Assembly: GCA_041395845.1 (NCBI GenBank)
Contig: JAWKZS010000007.1
Coordinates: 62,001 to 126,000, forward strand
Reading direction: 5' to 3'
Source of the DNA: Ch67 sp041395845
Lineage (GTDB): Bacteria; Pseudomonadota; Gammaproteobacteria; Pseudomonadales; Ketobacteraceae
Length of the DNA: 64,000 nucleotides
Part shown: positions 25,491 to 37,600 of the stretch, one piece after another
Layout: every line of letters starts with the position of its first letter
Numbering within the stretch: the first letter of the stretch is position 1
Program-made: the position numbers and the translations under genes
Notes under the pieces: model-generated
Told to the model about the DNA's origin: nothing
Seen by the model: the letters and a program-made list of their open reading frames with translations, nothing else
Databases searched by the model: none

Positions 25491-28298
25491 TCAACCCACC
25501 GGCAATTCCAGCCAGAACGTGGTGCCTTGACCTTCCACTGAATCAAAACCGACACGACCTTTCATGTGTTCGATCAGTTCACGGGTGATGGCAAGCCCCA
25601 ATCCGGTGCCCCCCTTCTGGCGGCTGTCACTACCGTCCGCCTGCGCGAACTTCTGAAAAATCCGTTCGCGAAAGGCCTGCGGAATACCGGGTCCGTAATC
25701 GCGCACATTAATTCTGATGAGATCGTCGCTGCAGGTGGCCGAGACTTCAACCCGGGATGCTTCCGGAGAAAATTTTGCGGCATTGGACAACAGATTGGCC
25801 ATCACCTGGGCAAAGCGCTGGGCGTCGACATTCACGACCCAACGCTCGGCCATCGGCAACAGCACCAGCTGAACCTTGAATTGATCGGCGTAAGGCTGAT
25901 TGGTCTGCAGCGCCTGTTCCAGCAGTGATTCCAGCAGATGCTTGCGCATGTCGAACTGCATCTTGCCGGCAATCAGTTTTTCCATATCCAGCAGGTCATT
26001 GATCATGAAACCCAGACGCTGACTGTTCTTGTGGGCAATGGAAATCATGTGCTGGGCGGCGTCCGGCAAGGTGCCGGCAACGCCACCTGCCACCAGGCCG
26101 AGGGCGCCACTGATTGCCGTCAGTGGCGTGCGCAATTCATGACTGATGGTCGAGATGAATTCGTTTTTCATGCGATCAATGCGCTTGCGTTCCGAAATAT
26201 CCTCGATGATCGACCATATCAGTTTGCGCCCATTGATGTCGTACACCACCACGCCGTTGAGCAACACCGGACAGCAGGTGCCGTTTTTTAGCAGCAGCTC
26301 CTTTTCATAGGGACCATACTGGCCGGTTTCTTCGAGCTGTTTGCGCTGCTGCTGTTCCTGCGCTGCAAACTGCGCTGGTGTGAGATCACGCAAACTCAGC
26401 AGTTTCAGTTCATCCGCCTGATAGCCGGTCAGTTTCAGCAAGGCCGGATTGCTTTCGATGAAGAGGCCAGTTTCATAGGCATTCAGCGCGATGCCGATGG
26501 GTGACAACTCAAACAGTCCCCGCAGGCGCGCTTCGCTGCGTTCCATCGCACGATCGGAATGGCTGCGTTCGATCGCCGCCGCTGCCCAGCGACTCAGCAA
26601 CCGCATGAACATCAGTTCACTGTCACTGAAAGGCTCTGAACGTGGCGCCACCGAGTAGAAGCTCAAAGTGCCGTACAGTTCGCCGGACAACCGGACCGGA
26701 ATACCAATGTAGCTGGCGTAATCAAAGCTGTTGCGGGCAGGATGTTCAGCGTAAGGCGAGTGCTGGACATCATGGATGGCTACCAGATCATCCTGGTGAA
26801 TCGCCAGCGCGCAAAACGTCTGGCTGAGCTCATACATATGATCGCGGGCGGGCGCTTCACCTCTCACAACTTTACGCGCACGTACCCGATAAAAATCACC
26901 TTCTATCCGGCCAAGAATGCCTAGATCCATACCAAGGAAACGGGCACCCAATTCCAGTGCCCGGTAGGTCTGTTCAGGGATGCTCAGGGTGGCATTGGAA
27001 GAAATTTCGTTGAGCACGGCGAAGGCATCGATCTGGCGCTGGCTTTCAATGCGCAAGCGCTTTTCTTCGGTGATATCCAGAATAAAACCATCCAGATACT
27101 GGATATGTCCGCTGTCATCCTGTACCGCTGAACCGCGCTCATGGGCCCACCGGATCGTGCCATCGCGGTGCATAATCCGGTATTCCACCGACCAGGCTTC
27201 ATTGCATTGCACGGCTGCTGCAACAGCCTGATCCGTCTTTTGCCTGTCATCTGGATGGATGACGCTCTGATAGCTGCGCACGGCATTGTTGATGAAGTCG
27301 CTGGCAGGATAGCCGGACAGTGGATCGACCTGATCACTCATGTACATCATGGTCCAGTGCTCATCCATCAGGCAGCGATAGGTGATGCCCGGGATGTTGT
27401 TGACCAGGGTGCGGAACTGGCGCTCGCTCTCCTGCAGTTTCTCGGCGTCGAGTTTTTCCCGCGTGATGATTTCCAGCGCAATCACATAGCCCGTGCAGAT
27501 GCCAGCATCGTCCACCATCGGATCGACCGTCATGCGCAGCCATTCATGCTGCCCCTGCACGGGTGCAAACGCCAGTTCGGTCTTGACGCTGCCGGTCTGT
27601 TGCAACGCCTGAGCGAGGGCGTTGATATCGTCCGGCGCTTCCAGGTGTGTGCTCAGTACGTCTTCCACTGCACGACCGGCCAGCGCTTCCGGCCCGTAGC
27701 CAGTTAACACGCTGAAGTTGGCGTTGGTCCATTTGATACGGCCATGGGCATCGGTAATCACGATCGCGTTCGCATTTTTTTTTGCCATCAGTGCCAGGCC
27801 CTGTTCCAGCAGCGCCTCGCGGCCGATTTCGTCCATCACAATATCGGCGATTTCACGCAGGTTTATCCGTTCCTGTTCCGTCAGCTGCCGGGGCCGGGAA
27901 TCGATCAGACACAGAGTGCCGATGTTCTTGCCGTCGGGCGCCGCCAGAGGTGCACCAGCATAGAAGCGGATATCCGGTGGCCCGACGACCAGCGGATTGT
28001 CGGCAAAGCGGGGATCCAGCCGGGCATCCGGCACTTCGAAGATCTGATTGCCCAGAATGGTGTGACCACAAAAGGAAATATCACGCCCCGTTTCACAAGC
28101 ATCCAGACCCTGACGGGATTTGAACCACTGCCGATCGGCATCCACCAGGCTGACCAGTGCAATCGGCACGTTGAAAAGCTGCGCCGCCAGGTGAGTAAGG
28201 CGGTCAAAACGGTTTTCGGGCGGCGTATCGAGCAAGCCCGTTTGGCGCAATGACGCTAACCGGTCAGATTCATCGGCGGGGATTTGCGGAGCCTGCAT
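25491..28298 (-). CDS. Cytosolic GAF-PAS sensor histidine kinase
   Basis: 935 aa without transmembrane segments. Order: GAF (about 20-165, with DISFCGHTI), PAS (170-290), PAS/PAC (300-420), a second GAF (about 430-580), PAS (600-700), HisKA with STISHELRTPLTAISG (His near 719), and HATPase (NLLSNAAKFSP, GTGLGLAITREL). The kinase core is very similar to that of the next gene, suggesting duplication. It lacks a receiver and precedes the membrane kinase by 3 bp, so both likely feed the same receiver/Hpt/GGDEF pathway. The signal is unknown; paired GAF and PAS domains suggest a cytoplasmic redox, light or small-molecule cue. Confidence 0.92.
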   Translation of the reverse strand: MQAPQIPADESDRLASLRQTGLLDTPPENRFDRLTHLAAQLFNVPIALVSLVDADRQWFKSRQGLDACETGRDISFCGHTILGNQIFEVPDARLDPRFADNPLVVGPPDIRFYAGAPLAAPDGKNIGTLCLIDSRPRQLTEQERINLREIADIVMDEIGREALLEQGLALMAKKNANAIVITDAHGRIKWTNANFSVLTGYGPEALAGRAVEDVLSTHLEAPDDINALAQALQQTGSVKTELAFAPVQGQHEWLRMTVDPMVDDAGICTGYVIALEIITREKLDAEKLQESERQFRTLVNNIPGITYRCLMDEHWTMMYMSDQVDPLSGYPASDFINNAVRSYQSVIHPDDRQKTDQAVAAAVQCNEAWSVEYRIMHRDGTIRWAHERGSAVQDDSGHIQYLDGFILDITEEKRLRIESQRQIDAFAVLNEISSNATLSIPEQTYRALELGARFLGMDLGILGRIEGDFYRVRARKVVRGEAPARDHMYELSQTFCALAIHQDDLVAIHDVQHSPYAEHPARNSFDYASYIGIPVRLSGELYGTLSFYSVAPRSEPFSDSELMFMRLLSRWAAAAIERSHSDRAMERSEARLRGLFELSPIGIALNAYETGLFIESNPALLKLTGYQADELKLLSLRDLTPAQFAAQEQQQRKQLEETGQYGPYEKELLLKNGTCCPVLLNGVVVYDINGRKLIWSIIEDISERKRIDRMKNEFISTISHELRTPLTAISGALGLVAGGVAGTLPDAAQHMISIAHKNSQRLGFMINDLLDMEKLIAGKMQFDMRKHLLESLLEQALQTNQPYADQFKVQLVLLPMAERWVVNVDAQRFAQVMANLLSNAAKFSPEASRVEVSATCSDDLIRINVRDYGPGIPQAFRERIFQKFAQADGSDSRQKGGTGLGLAITRELIEHMKGRVGFDSVEGQGTTFWLELPVG

Positions 28299-28454
28299 AC
28301 GCTGTTCCGTGTTCGGTCAGTCCAGGGGTGTTCATGAAGTGTAGATGGCCATATCAGCAACCGCGAAAAACACGCTGTTACTGTTACGCTGGCGTTTCCC
28401 GGTGCGAAAGCCCCATAATTGCCGGATTCATGTGGTTTTATCCGAGGGGTTTCC

Positions 28455-30185
28455 ATGGCCCACCGTGCCCACCTGTTCTCATTGCGGATCGCTCACGCGG
28501 TGCGCGAAAGCTGTCTGCAGGAACCTTACTCCCGCCAGCGGCTGGGCAAAGATCTGCTGGCCGGCGCCACCGTGGGTATCATTGCCATTCCCCTGGCCAT
28601 GGCGCTGGCCATCGCCAGTGGTGTCGCCCCTCAGTACGGCCTGTACACCGCGATCATCGCCGGCTTTCTGATTGCGTTGAGTGGCGGCAGCCGATTCAGC
28701 ATTTCCGGGCCCACGGCGGCCTTTATCGTGATCCTCTATCCGGTGGTGCAGCAGCATGGCTTTGCCGGTCTCCTGCTGGCAGGGCTGATGGCGGGATTCA
28801 TCCTGATCGCCATGGCGCTGTTGCGGCTGGGACGCTACATCGAATACATCCCCGAGGCGGTGACCCTGGGCTTCACCGGCGGGATCGGCATTGTGATCGC
28901 CACCCTGCAGCTGAAGGATTTTTTCGGGCTGCCCATCGGGGATATGCCAGAATCCTATGTGGGCAAGGTGACGGCGCTGGTCGGTGCACTGCCGGAGGCG
29001 TCCTGGCCGAATCTGGGGGTGGCACTGCTGACGCTGGCGGTGCTGCTGGTGTGGCCACGGCTGAAAACACCGGTGCCGCCCCATCTGCCCGCCGTGATCC
29101 TCGGCGCCCTGGCGGCCTGGCTGATGAGCCAGCAGGGGCTGGCGGTGGATACCATCGGCTCGCGGTTTCATTACGTGCTGGCGGATGGCACTACCGGTCA
29201 TGGCATCCCGCCGTTGCTGCCGTCGTTCATGTGGCCCTGGCAACAGCCCGGCGCCGGTGGCCAGCCCTTTGAACTGTCCCTGCAATCCATCGAGGCCCTG
29301 CTGCCCGCCGCGTTTGCCATTGCCATGCTGGGGGCCATCGAATCCCTGCTGTGCGCTGTGGTACTCGACGGCATGACCGGCAGACGTCACAGCGCCAACA
29401 GCGAACTGCTGGGACAGGGCATCGGCAATATAGTGACACCGTTTTTTGGCGGCATCACCGCCACCGCCGCCATTGCCCGTTCTGCTGCCAATGTGAAGGC
29501 CGGTGCCGAATCCCCCGTATCTGCCATGATCCATGCCCTGGTGGTGCTCGCCGGGGTGGTGGCACTGGCACCGCTGCTGTCCTGGCTGCCGATGGCGTCC
29601 ATGGCGGCCCTGCTGCTGATCGTGGCCTGGAACATGAGCGAGGCCCCCAAGGCAGTACACCTGATCAAGACTGCCCCCAGCAGCGACATCCTGGTCTTCG
29701 CCGTCTGCCTGTCACTGACGGTGCTGTTCGATATGGTGATTGCGATTTCGGTGGGCGTGGTGCTGGCGTCTCTGCTGTTCATGCGCCAGATCGCCGATAT
29801 GACCCAGGTGAAGGACATCACCCAGCACCGCAAATGCCTGAACGACACACCGCTGCCGGAGGGCTGGCAGATTCTCCAGATCAACGGCCCGCTGTTTTTT
29901 GCGGCGGCCGACCGGGTGTTCGGGGAATTGTCGCTGAAAGTGGCGGGACTGAAAGGCGTGGTGCTGTACCTGGATGCGGTGCCGCTGCTGGATGCCGGCG
30001 GGCTGGCGGCACTGCACAAGTTTCTGGATAAATGCCGCAAGTGCGACACCCGGGTGATCCTGTCGGATCTGCAGTTCCAGCCGTTGCGCACCCTGCGCCG
30101 GGCGGAATTGCAGCCGGAACCGGGGGTGGTGGAATTTGCCGCCTCGCTGGAAGAGGCACTGGCAATGGTCAGCGCCTCCCGCTAG
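28455..30185 (+). CDS. SulP-family anion transporter with STAS domain (DauA-like)
   Basis: 576 aa from the ATG at 28455 with CGAGGGG upstream; an in-frame ATG at 28419 lacks support. The membrane part (about 30-430) has 10-12 hydrophobic segments and the SulP signature AIASGVAPQYGLYTAIIAGF, then SISGPTAAFIV and GAIESLLCAVVLDGMTG. A STAS domain (about 460-570: LQINGPLFFAAADR, VVLYLDAVPLLDAGGL) regulates such carriers. Family members move sulfate, bicarbonate or dicarboxylates; DauA of E. coli is the closest layout I recall. Substrate is not decidable here. It stands alone, divergent from the kinase operon and convergent with chpC. Confidence 0.9.
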   Translation: MAHRAHLFSLRIAHAVRESCLQEPYSRQRLGKDLLAGATVGIIAIPLAMALAIASGVAPQYGLYTAIIAGFLIALSGGSRFSISGPTAAFIVILYPVVQQHGFAGLLLAGLMAGFILIAMALLRLGRYIEYIPEAVTLGFTGGIGIVIATLQLKDFFGLPIGDMPESYVGKVTALVGALPEASWPNLGVALLTLAVLLVWPRLKTPVPPHLPAVILGALAAWLMSQQGLAVDTIGSRFHYVLADGTTGHGIPPLLPSFMWPWQQPGAGGQPFELSLQSIEALLPAAFAIAMLGAIESLLCAVVLDGMTGRRHSANSELLGQGIGNIVTPFFGGITATAAIARSAANVKAGAESPVSAMIHALVVLAGVVALAPLLSWLPMASMAALLLIVAWNMSEAPKAVHLIKTAPSSDILVFAVCLSLTVLFDMVIAISVGVVLASLLFMRQIADMTQVKDITQHRKCLNDTPLPEGWQILQINGPLFFAAADRVFGELSLKVAGLKGVVLYLDAVPLLDAGGLAALHKFLDKCRKCDTRVILSDLQFQPLRTLRRAELQPEPGVVEFAASLEEALAMVSASR

Positions 30186-30197
30186 CGTGGCAACGGT

Positions 30198-30650
30198 TTA
30201 CATGACCGCGTCCAGCTCCCGTTCCACCGCAGCCAGATCCGGGATCACTGCGCGCTCGCCACTGACCTGCACATGCATGTCGTAGGAGCGTTCTTCGGTG
30301 GCATCCTGTTCATTGCCCAGTTCATCGGGGAACACCCGCACCAGCCGGGGAATACCCTGTACCGAGATGGCATAGAAATCCCGCTTGCTCTGGCCCACGC
30401 CATTGAGCACTGCCAGACGGTTACCCTGGGCAGCGTCTTCCAGCTCGGGATCGTTCATCAGTTCCAGCGACAGCACCGGAATCCGCACGCCGCGCCATTC
30501 CACTTCACCCAGAATCCATTCCGGTTTGCCTTCCACCGGTTCCGGCTGCTGCCAGGGCACGATCTCGGCCACCGCCACGTTGGGCAGTAACAGGGGGCGT
30601 CCCACCATGGGGATCAGAAGACTGGCAATTTGTTCGGGTAGTCTGGCCAT
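30198..30650 (-). CDS. chpC: CheW-like coupling protein ChpC
   Basis: 150 aa, a single CheW-like beta-barrel (LLIPMVGRPLLLPNVAVAEIV, WILGEVEWRGVRIPVLSLE). In Pseudomonas ChpC is the accessory coupling protein of the Pil-Chp chemosensory array, connecting other receptors to the ChpA kinase. It is the last gene of the cluster here, 12 bp after chpB, the same order as P. aeruginosa (chpA-chpB-chpC). Confidence 0.88.
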   Translation of the reverse strand: MARLPEQIASLLIPMVGRPLLLPNVAVAEIVPWQQPEPVEGKPEWILGEVEWRGVRIPVLSLELMNDPELEDAAQGNRLAVLNGVGQSKRDFYAISVQGIPRLVRVFPDELGNEQDATEERSYDMHVQVSGERAVIPDLAAVERELDAVM

Positions 30651-30662
30651 AAAAATTCCCTG

Positions 30663-31688
30663 TCAGAGATTGAGTATTTCAACGAAATGTTCGGCAGCAT
30701 GCCGGGTCAGGTGCTGGGCCAGTTCGGTGGGCGAACCGCTGAAGCTGACGCAGCCGGTGGCCCGGGCCGAATCCGGCATGCTGCTGTTGGCGCAGGTATC
30801 GGCGGTCTGTGCCCACACCGGGATGTTCATGTCTTTCATTTTGCAGGCCGCAATGGCGCCGTCATTACCCATGCCGGAAAACAGGATGGCACCGGTCTGC
30901 TGGCCCAGGTGGTCCGCCATCAGGCTCATGACCTGATCAATCGACGGCGAATAGGGGCCTTCCCAGGGCTCGCCGAACAGCATGACTTCCGCATTGCCGT
31001 TGACGCACATGACCTGCTCGATGGGCGCAATCATGATCTGGCCGTGAGACAGTCGGTTGCCCAGTTCCGGTTTGACGAAACTGAAGGCGCTGTTCTTGCT
31101 CCATACCTTGGTCAGGGTGTCTTCAAACCCGGCATCGATATGCTGGGCGATCACAAAGGCAATCGGCAATCCGGCAGGCAGTGCATCGAGGAATTCCTTG
31201 ACCGCATTGGGGCCACCCAGCGATGCGCCCAGCACCCAGATGTTCGACGCCGGCTCACCGGCATGCTGGCGCCCTGCCAGTTCCGCTGGCAATGGCAAGG
31301 GTTCCGCCTTGGGTTTGGCCAGCGCCACCACGTCCAGCGGCGGCGGTGCCGGGGCACCGACGATATCTTTCAGCTTGGCGTAGATTTTCCGTTCCCAGCG
31401 CTGGAACTGCAGGCTGTTGACGCTGGGCGCATGACCTTCGCCCAGCAGGATGGGGGCTTGCGCGGCTTCGAACAGGTGAACGATGAAGTCCGACCATTTG
31501 TCTTCGTCTTCGATATCCACCAGCCAGACATCGGTACCGTTGCCGGTGAGGATGCTGTCATCGACCTTTTCAGGCGACAGCGTGTGGGCCACCCCGTAAC
31601 CGGCAGCCTCGATGGCCTTGCAGACCACATGGCGCTGCAAGGTCGAGTCAGCAATCACCCCCACACGGGGATTGTGCTTGTGCCCCAC
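30663..31688 (-). CDS. chpB: Chemoreceptor methylesterase ChpB (CheB-like)
   Basis: 341 aa starting at GTG (31688), only 1 bp after the chpA stop. The N-terminal third resembles a degenerate receiver (LVDIEDE present, but surrounding residues diverged). The C-terminal half is a CheB methylesterase: catalytic Ser in LGASLGGPNAV, His in VIAQHIDAGF and Asp in FSGMGNDGA. It removes methyl groups from the Pil-Chp receptor PilJ, opposing PilK. Confidence 0.9.
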   Translation of the reverse strand: MGHKHNPRVGVIADSTLQRHVVCKAIEAAGYGVAHTLSPEKVDDSILTGNGTDVWLVDIEDEDKWSDFIVHLFEAAQAPILLGEGHAPSVNSLQFQRWERKIYAKLKDIVGAPAPPPLDVVALAKPKAEPLPLPAELAGRQHAGEPASNIWVLGASLGGPNAVKEFLDALPAGLPIAFVIAQHIDAGFEDTLTKVWSKNSAFSFVKPELGNRLSHGQIMIAPIEQVMCVNGNAEVMLFGEPWEGPYSPSIDQVMSLMADHLGQQTGAILFSGMGNDGAIAACKMKDMNIPVWAQTADTCANSSMPDSARATGCVSFSGSPTELAQHLTRHAAEHFVEILNL

Positions 31689-31689
31689 A

Positions 31690-34600
31690 CTAGCGATCCT
31701 GCTTGATCAGCTCTTCGATGTTTTGCAGCAGTACGGTTTCCTGATACGGCTTGCCCAGATAGCGGTTGACGCCGATGCTCATGGCGCGATCGCGGTGCTT
31801 TTCCCCGGTACGCGAGGTGATCATGATGATCGGGGTGTCCTTCAGGCGTTCGTCGTGACGCACCAGCGTCGCCACTTCGAAGCCGTCCATCCGCGGCATT
31901 TCGATGTCGAGCAGCATCACGTCCGGCTTGCATTCCTGCAGCTGGGTAATCGCGTCGACACCATCTTTCGCCGTTATGACATCGTAGCCATTGCGTTCCA
32001 GCAGACGGCTGGTGACCTTGCGTACAGTAACCGAGTCGTCCACCACCATGACCAGCGGGGTTTCGTTGATCTTCGCCTGCGGCACCAGATTCTGCATCGC
32101 CGCAGCGGCAACGGCAGCTTCCTGACGGCTGAACTGGGCCTGTTCGGCACGGATCACCGCACCCAGATCCAGAATGATGACCACGCTACCGTCACCGAGG
32201 ATGGTGGCACCGGAAATACCACTGACGGCGGCCAGCTGCGGCCCGACGGATTTAACGACGATTTCCCGCGAGCCCACCAGCGAGTCAACCTGCAGTGCGA
32301 CCGCGTGCTCGCCACCGCGCACCAGCAGCACCGGCAGCGGCTTGGTATGACCCATCAGGTTGGGCATCGGCACGTTGTGCACGTAACGGCCCAGGTAACG
32401 CACGTTGTAGGACTGGCCCGCGTATTCGAACTTGGGCGCATCCGGCTGGTAGTAAGCTTCGAGTTCGTAGGGGCTGACCCGCACGATACCTTCGATGTTG
32501 TTGAGCGGGATGGCATACAAGTCTTCGTTCACCCGCACCATCAGGGCGCGGTTGACCGACACGGTGAACGGCAGCCGCACGGTGAACTGGGAACCGGCTC
32601 CAGGGGCCGAGTGCAGTTTGACGGTACCACCCAGCTGCTTGATCTCGCTGTGCACCACGTCCATGCCCACACCACGGCCGGAAATCTGCGTCACCTTTTC
32701 TGCGGTCGAGAAACCAGGCTTGAAGATGAACTGCAGCACTTCCTTGTCGGACAGCGGCGCATCGGCTTTCATCAGGCCGCGCTCCACTGCACGCTGGCGT
32801 ACCTTGTCCAGCGGAATGCCCTTGCCATCGTCGGTCAGACGCAGCACCACTTCGCCACCTTCGCGGGCCAGGTGGATGGTAATGCGGCCCTGTTCTTTCT
32901 TGCCTTTCGCGGCGCGCTCTTCCGGCATTTCAATACCGTGGTCCACCGCGTTACGCAGCATGTGTTCCAGCGGCGGCACCATCCGTTCCAGTACGGTACG
33001 GTCCATTTCGCCTTCGGCGCCGACGATTTCCAGATCCGCTTTCTTGCCGAGCTCCTGCGCCACCTGACGCACGATGCGACGCAAACGCGGCACCATGCGG
33101 CTGAACGGTACCATGCGGGAACGCATCAGCGATTCCTGCAGTTCGGTGTTGATGCGGGCCTGCTGTACCAGCAGGGTTTCGGTGTCGCGGGCACGATCCA
33201 CCAGAGAGTCCCGCAGGTCCGTCATGTCCGAAATGGTTTCGTTGAGCGAGCGCGACAGCTGGTTGAGGGTCGAGTAACGGTCCATTTCGAGCGGGTCGAA
33301 ATCTTCATATTCCGAACCTTCACCGGCCTGCTGGTAGCGATACAGAACCTGGGCTTCGGTTTCCATGTCGAGGCGGCGCAGCAGTTCACGGGCACGGTCG
33401 ATAGTCTGGCCGACTTCACCGATAACCGTGGTGAAGTCCGTCATTTCCTGTTCAATCCGGCCGCGGATGATGGAGGTTTCCCCGGCCAGGTTGACCAGGT
33501 TTTCCATCAGGTCGGCGGATACCTTGATGCTTTCGTTGCTGCTGCGTTTGGGCTCGTCCACATGGAAGGCCGAGGCCGGCAGCAGATCCGGCGTGTCCAC
33601 TTCCTGAGGCAGCGGCTGCGCCACGATGGGCACCACGTTGTCGGGCACCGGCTGGGCTGCGACCGGTTCCACTGCCGCAGGCGCCAGCGGCTCCGCTGCC
33701 ACTGCAGTTTCTTCACCGGCTTCGATCAGTTCACCACCATGCTTGCGCAGGTGCTCCATCTGGGCGATCAGCTTGTCGTGTTCCTGCTGGACCCGGGCGA
33801 AATAGGCGTCGTCCTGGGGCAGGCGGTCAGTTTCGGCCTGGATCAGGAAGGATTCGAAATTGTGGCTGAGATTGCCGATGTGCATCAGACCGGCCAGACG
33901 TGCACCGCCCTTGAGGGTGTGCAGCAGGCGCTTCATCTCGTCCAGATGTGCCGGATTGTCGCGCTCGCTGAGCCACGCGGCGATGGTGTTGTCGATGCCT
34001 TCGGTGAGTTCTTCGGCCTCTTCGAGGAAGATTTCCAGAATCTCGGTATCGACGCCTTCGTCGGCCAGTGCCTGCAGCGCACTGGTATCTTCGTTGGCTG
34101 CCAGCAATGGTGCCGGTGCCTGTACTGGCGCCGGTGCTTCTGCCACCGGTTCAGGCTGCGCGGCGGGCGCCTCGGCCTCCAGACGGCCATGCATGAAGTC
34201 CTGGATCTTGCCGATCAGGTCGTTGGCCGGCGCCGAATTCAGACCCTGCTGGACTTTTTCCAGCATCACCGCCAGGCGATCGTGGCACTGGTTGAGCAGA
34301 TCGAACAGGGCGGGCGTGGCAACGAAACGGTGCTGGCACAGACCTTCGTACAGATCTTCGAGCTGGTGTGACAGGTCGCCGATCTCACGCATGTCGGACA
34401 TGCGCGCGCCGCCTTTCAGGGTATGCAGGTCACGCTGCAGTGCAGCGACCACGGCGAGATCGTCCGGATTTTCCATCCAGCTTTGCAGCTGGTTGGCGGT
34501 GGATTCCATGATGTCGGCGGCTTCTTCCAGGAAGATTTCCACCAGCTCGGGATCGAAGTCGCTGCGCCGCTCGGGCTCGGCTGCCACCGGGGCTGCCTGC

Positions 34601-37600
34601 TCTTCTTCCAGTGCGTCGATTTCAACATAATCTTCGCCCAGATCCGCATCGACATCTTCGGCGCTTTCCAGCACGAATTCTTCACTGGCGAATTCGGCAG
34701 GCTGCTCGGCCTCCGGCTCTTCCAGCGTGAAGGCCGGTGCTTCGGAGAATGCGGGTTCTTCGAGCACCGGCTCTTCGAATACCGGCGTTTCGATGGTTTC
34801 ATCAACACCAGCATCAAATGCAAAGTCGACGGATTCTTCTGCGGTTTCCGGTTCCTCGGTAGCTTCGAAAGCAAACCCTGTGTCCGCCGCCTGTTCCGGC
34901 GCAAGGTCTTCCTCGCCACCGAAGTCAAAGCTGACAGCCTCTTCTTCCTCGGCGACTTCCTCGATCTGCATTTCTTCGATCTGGGCTTCTTCGATCTGTT
35001 GCTGGGCCTGATCCAGCTGTTCGCTCACCTGCGGCGCCTGATCCATCAGTGACTGCAGTTCGGCGACAATCCCGTCGGCGGACGGCAACGGCTGGCCGGC
35101 GGCGATGAAATCCATCATGTTAACCAGCTCTTCATGGGCACGATGGGCGGTGCGGAAGAACGCATCGTTGGGCGTGATCATGCCGTTGGAAGCCGCGTTG
35201 TAGAGTTCTTCCAAAGTCATGGACAGGGCCACAACCTCGTTGAGCTGGGCCGCGCTGGCACTGCGGGCCAGAATGCGCAATTCCTGCCGCAGCTTGTCCA
35301 GCTGTTCGCCCGGTACCGGATTGGCTTCCCAGTGACGCAGGACGTCGCCGGCATCGACGATCAGATCCATGCCCTCGGCCAGGAACAGGGATACCAGTTG
35401 CGGGTCCGGTTTGCCCAGCGCCGCCACATTGGCTTCGCGGGCATGCTTGAGTTTGCTGTCGCGCAATTCGTCGATGCAGACCAGTACGTGTTCGGCACCG
35501 TGCAATGGTTGCGACGGATGATTCTTCAGATCCACCAGCCCCTGTTCCACCAGACGTACGACATCGTCCAGCAGCGTCTTGATCTGCTGGTCGGCCTGGA
35601 CGCCCTGCAGATGGCATTCCTTGATGAAACGTTCGGTGGGTGACGCCAGTTCGGCAATCGGCGTGATGCCGGCCATGTGCGCACTGCCCTTCAGGGTATG
35701 CAGCGCACGCAGCAGGTTTTCGCTGAGCGGCTCGCGTTCGCCGGCCCGGGCCAGAAAATCCTTGATGGTCTGCAGATGGGTGGAGGCTTCCTGGCTGAAA
35801 ATATCCACCAGCACCGGATCGATCTCGACACTGCCGGCGGCCAGTTCGGTCTGCAGCGCCTCTGCCTCGGGCAGTTCGTCGGCCTGCTCCAGCACGAACT
35901 CCACTTCCTCGGTGTCGGCAACGCTTTCTTCCAGCATTTCCTCGGCGGCGCTGGCCGGCTCGACTTCCTCGGCAAGGAATTCCAGTTCGGGTTCGGCTTC
36001 GGGTTCTTTCATCGCCGGTGCAGCTGCCACGGGCGCCATGACTTCTTCAGCAACTTCCGCTTCGGCGGCTTCCACCACCGGTGCAGCGGCGGCCGCAAGG
36101 CTCAGGTCGGCCGGAATCGGCGGCGGGGTCTGTCCCTTGGCCAGGGCATCCGCGACCGCTGCCAGCGCATCGACATTGATGGTGTGCTTCGTGCGGGTTT
36201 CAAACGACTTCACCAGCGAGGGCACGACGCCGGTGACGGTTTCCACAATGCGGATGACACCGGGTGATGCGGGAACCGTGTGATCCAGCACCCGGTTGAG
36301 CATGTTCTCGATCGACCAGGCCAGCTCGCCGACGATCTTGGCGCCCACCATGCGGCCACTGCCCTTGAGGGTGTGGTAGGCCCGACGCAATTCCTTCAGC
36401 GCATCTTCGTTTTCCGTATCGCTGGCCCACTGGGGCAGATACTCGTTGATGGTTTCCAGCACTTCGCCGGCTTCTTCGATGAAGATTTCAATGACTTCCT
36501 CATCGATCAGATCGTTGTCTTCTTCCTCCAGCGGCTCGGGCTGCAGCGCGACCGGCGCAGGTGCAATCCCGGCAACCGGCTCGGCTTCCGCTTCGGCCAG
36601 TTCTTCTTCGCTGAACACCAGGAATTCTTCGTCGGTTTCTTCAGGCTGCGGCGCTGCTTCCGGTTCCAGCTGCAAGGTGGGCAGCTGGTCGATGGATTCG
36701 GTTTCGTCCGCAAAAGCCAGACTGAAATCGTCTTCTGCCGGGGCCGGTTCGCTGGCCGGTGTTGCCACCGCGACACTCAGGGTCGGCGCCAGATCTTCGC
36801 TGGACACCCGTTCGGCCGGATAACCCAGCGCGGCGACGGCTTCTTCAGCGATGGCCAGAATGTCTTCATCACCGGGGAAACGGTCACCCAGACGTTCCAG
36901 ATAATATTCGATACTGGTGATCGCATCGGCCAGCGTGTCGAGTTCTTTCCAGGTCGGCTTGACCTGGGCATCGATCAATTGCTCGCGAATGTAGTTGATG
37001 CAGCTGGTGAGCAGGGCAGAAGGATGCATCAGCGGCACCATCTGCAGACCGCCGCGCACGCTGTGCAGAATGTCGGGCACGGATTCAATCTTGGCAACCG
37101 CGAAACCACTGCTGACATAATCGGAAATCGCGTCCTTCGCCAGTTCCAGCCCCGAGCGGGATTCATCGATCACCGCGGCGCGGGCCTTGCTGACATGTTC
37201 GGGCGATACAAAATCGCTGCCGTCCGACTTGCCTTCGCTCACGGCGCTGGCACGGCTGGCATCTTCGGCAATACCCTGCAGTGTGGCTTCGACATACAGC
37301 AGTGCGCCGGCCACATCCATCAGCACCGTATCGGCCGGCACCTGGCCGACATCGATCATGCGACCGATCACATCGATCTGTTCGACGATGACGCGACGGG
37401 GATTGCCGATACCCAGCACGGCAAGGGTATCCGCCACCTGTTTCAGCGCGGGAATCACCGGTTTCAGTTCTGCGGTACTGTGGCTCTGGCCACGCATGAA
37501 CAGATCCAGCGTATCTTTGACGCCAGTGAGTTCGTCCAGCAGCGCACGCACCACCGACGTAATCGCGGAACGGTCGGGCCCGGTCAGACGTCGGCGTTCG

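Noticed and set aside
31612..34371. 919-codon plus-strand frame opposite chpA
   Set aside because: Antisense shadow of the acidic ChpA sequence, rich in His, Arg and Gln, with no recognisable domain.
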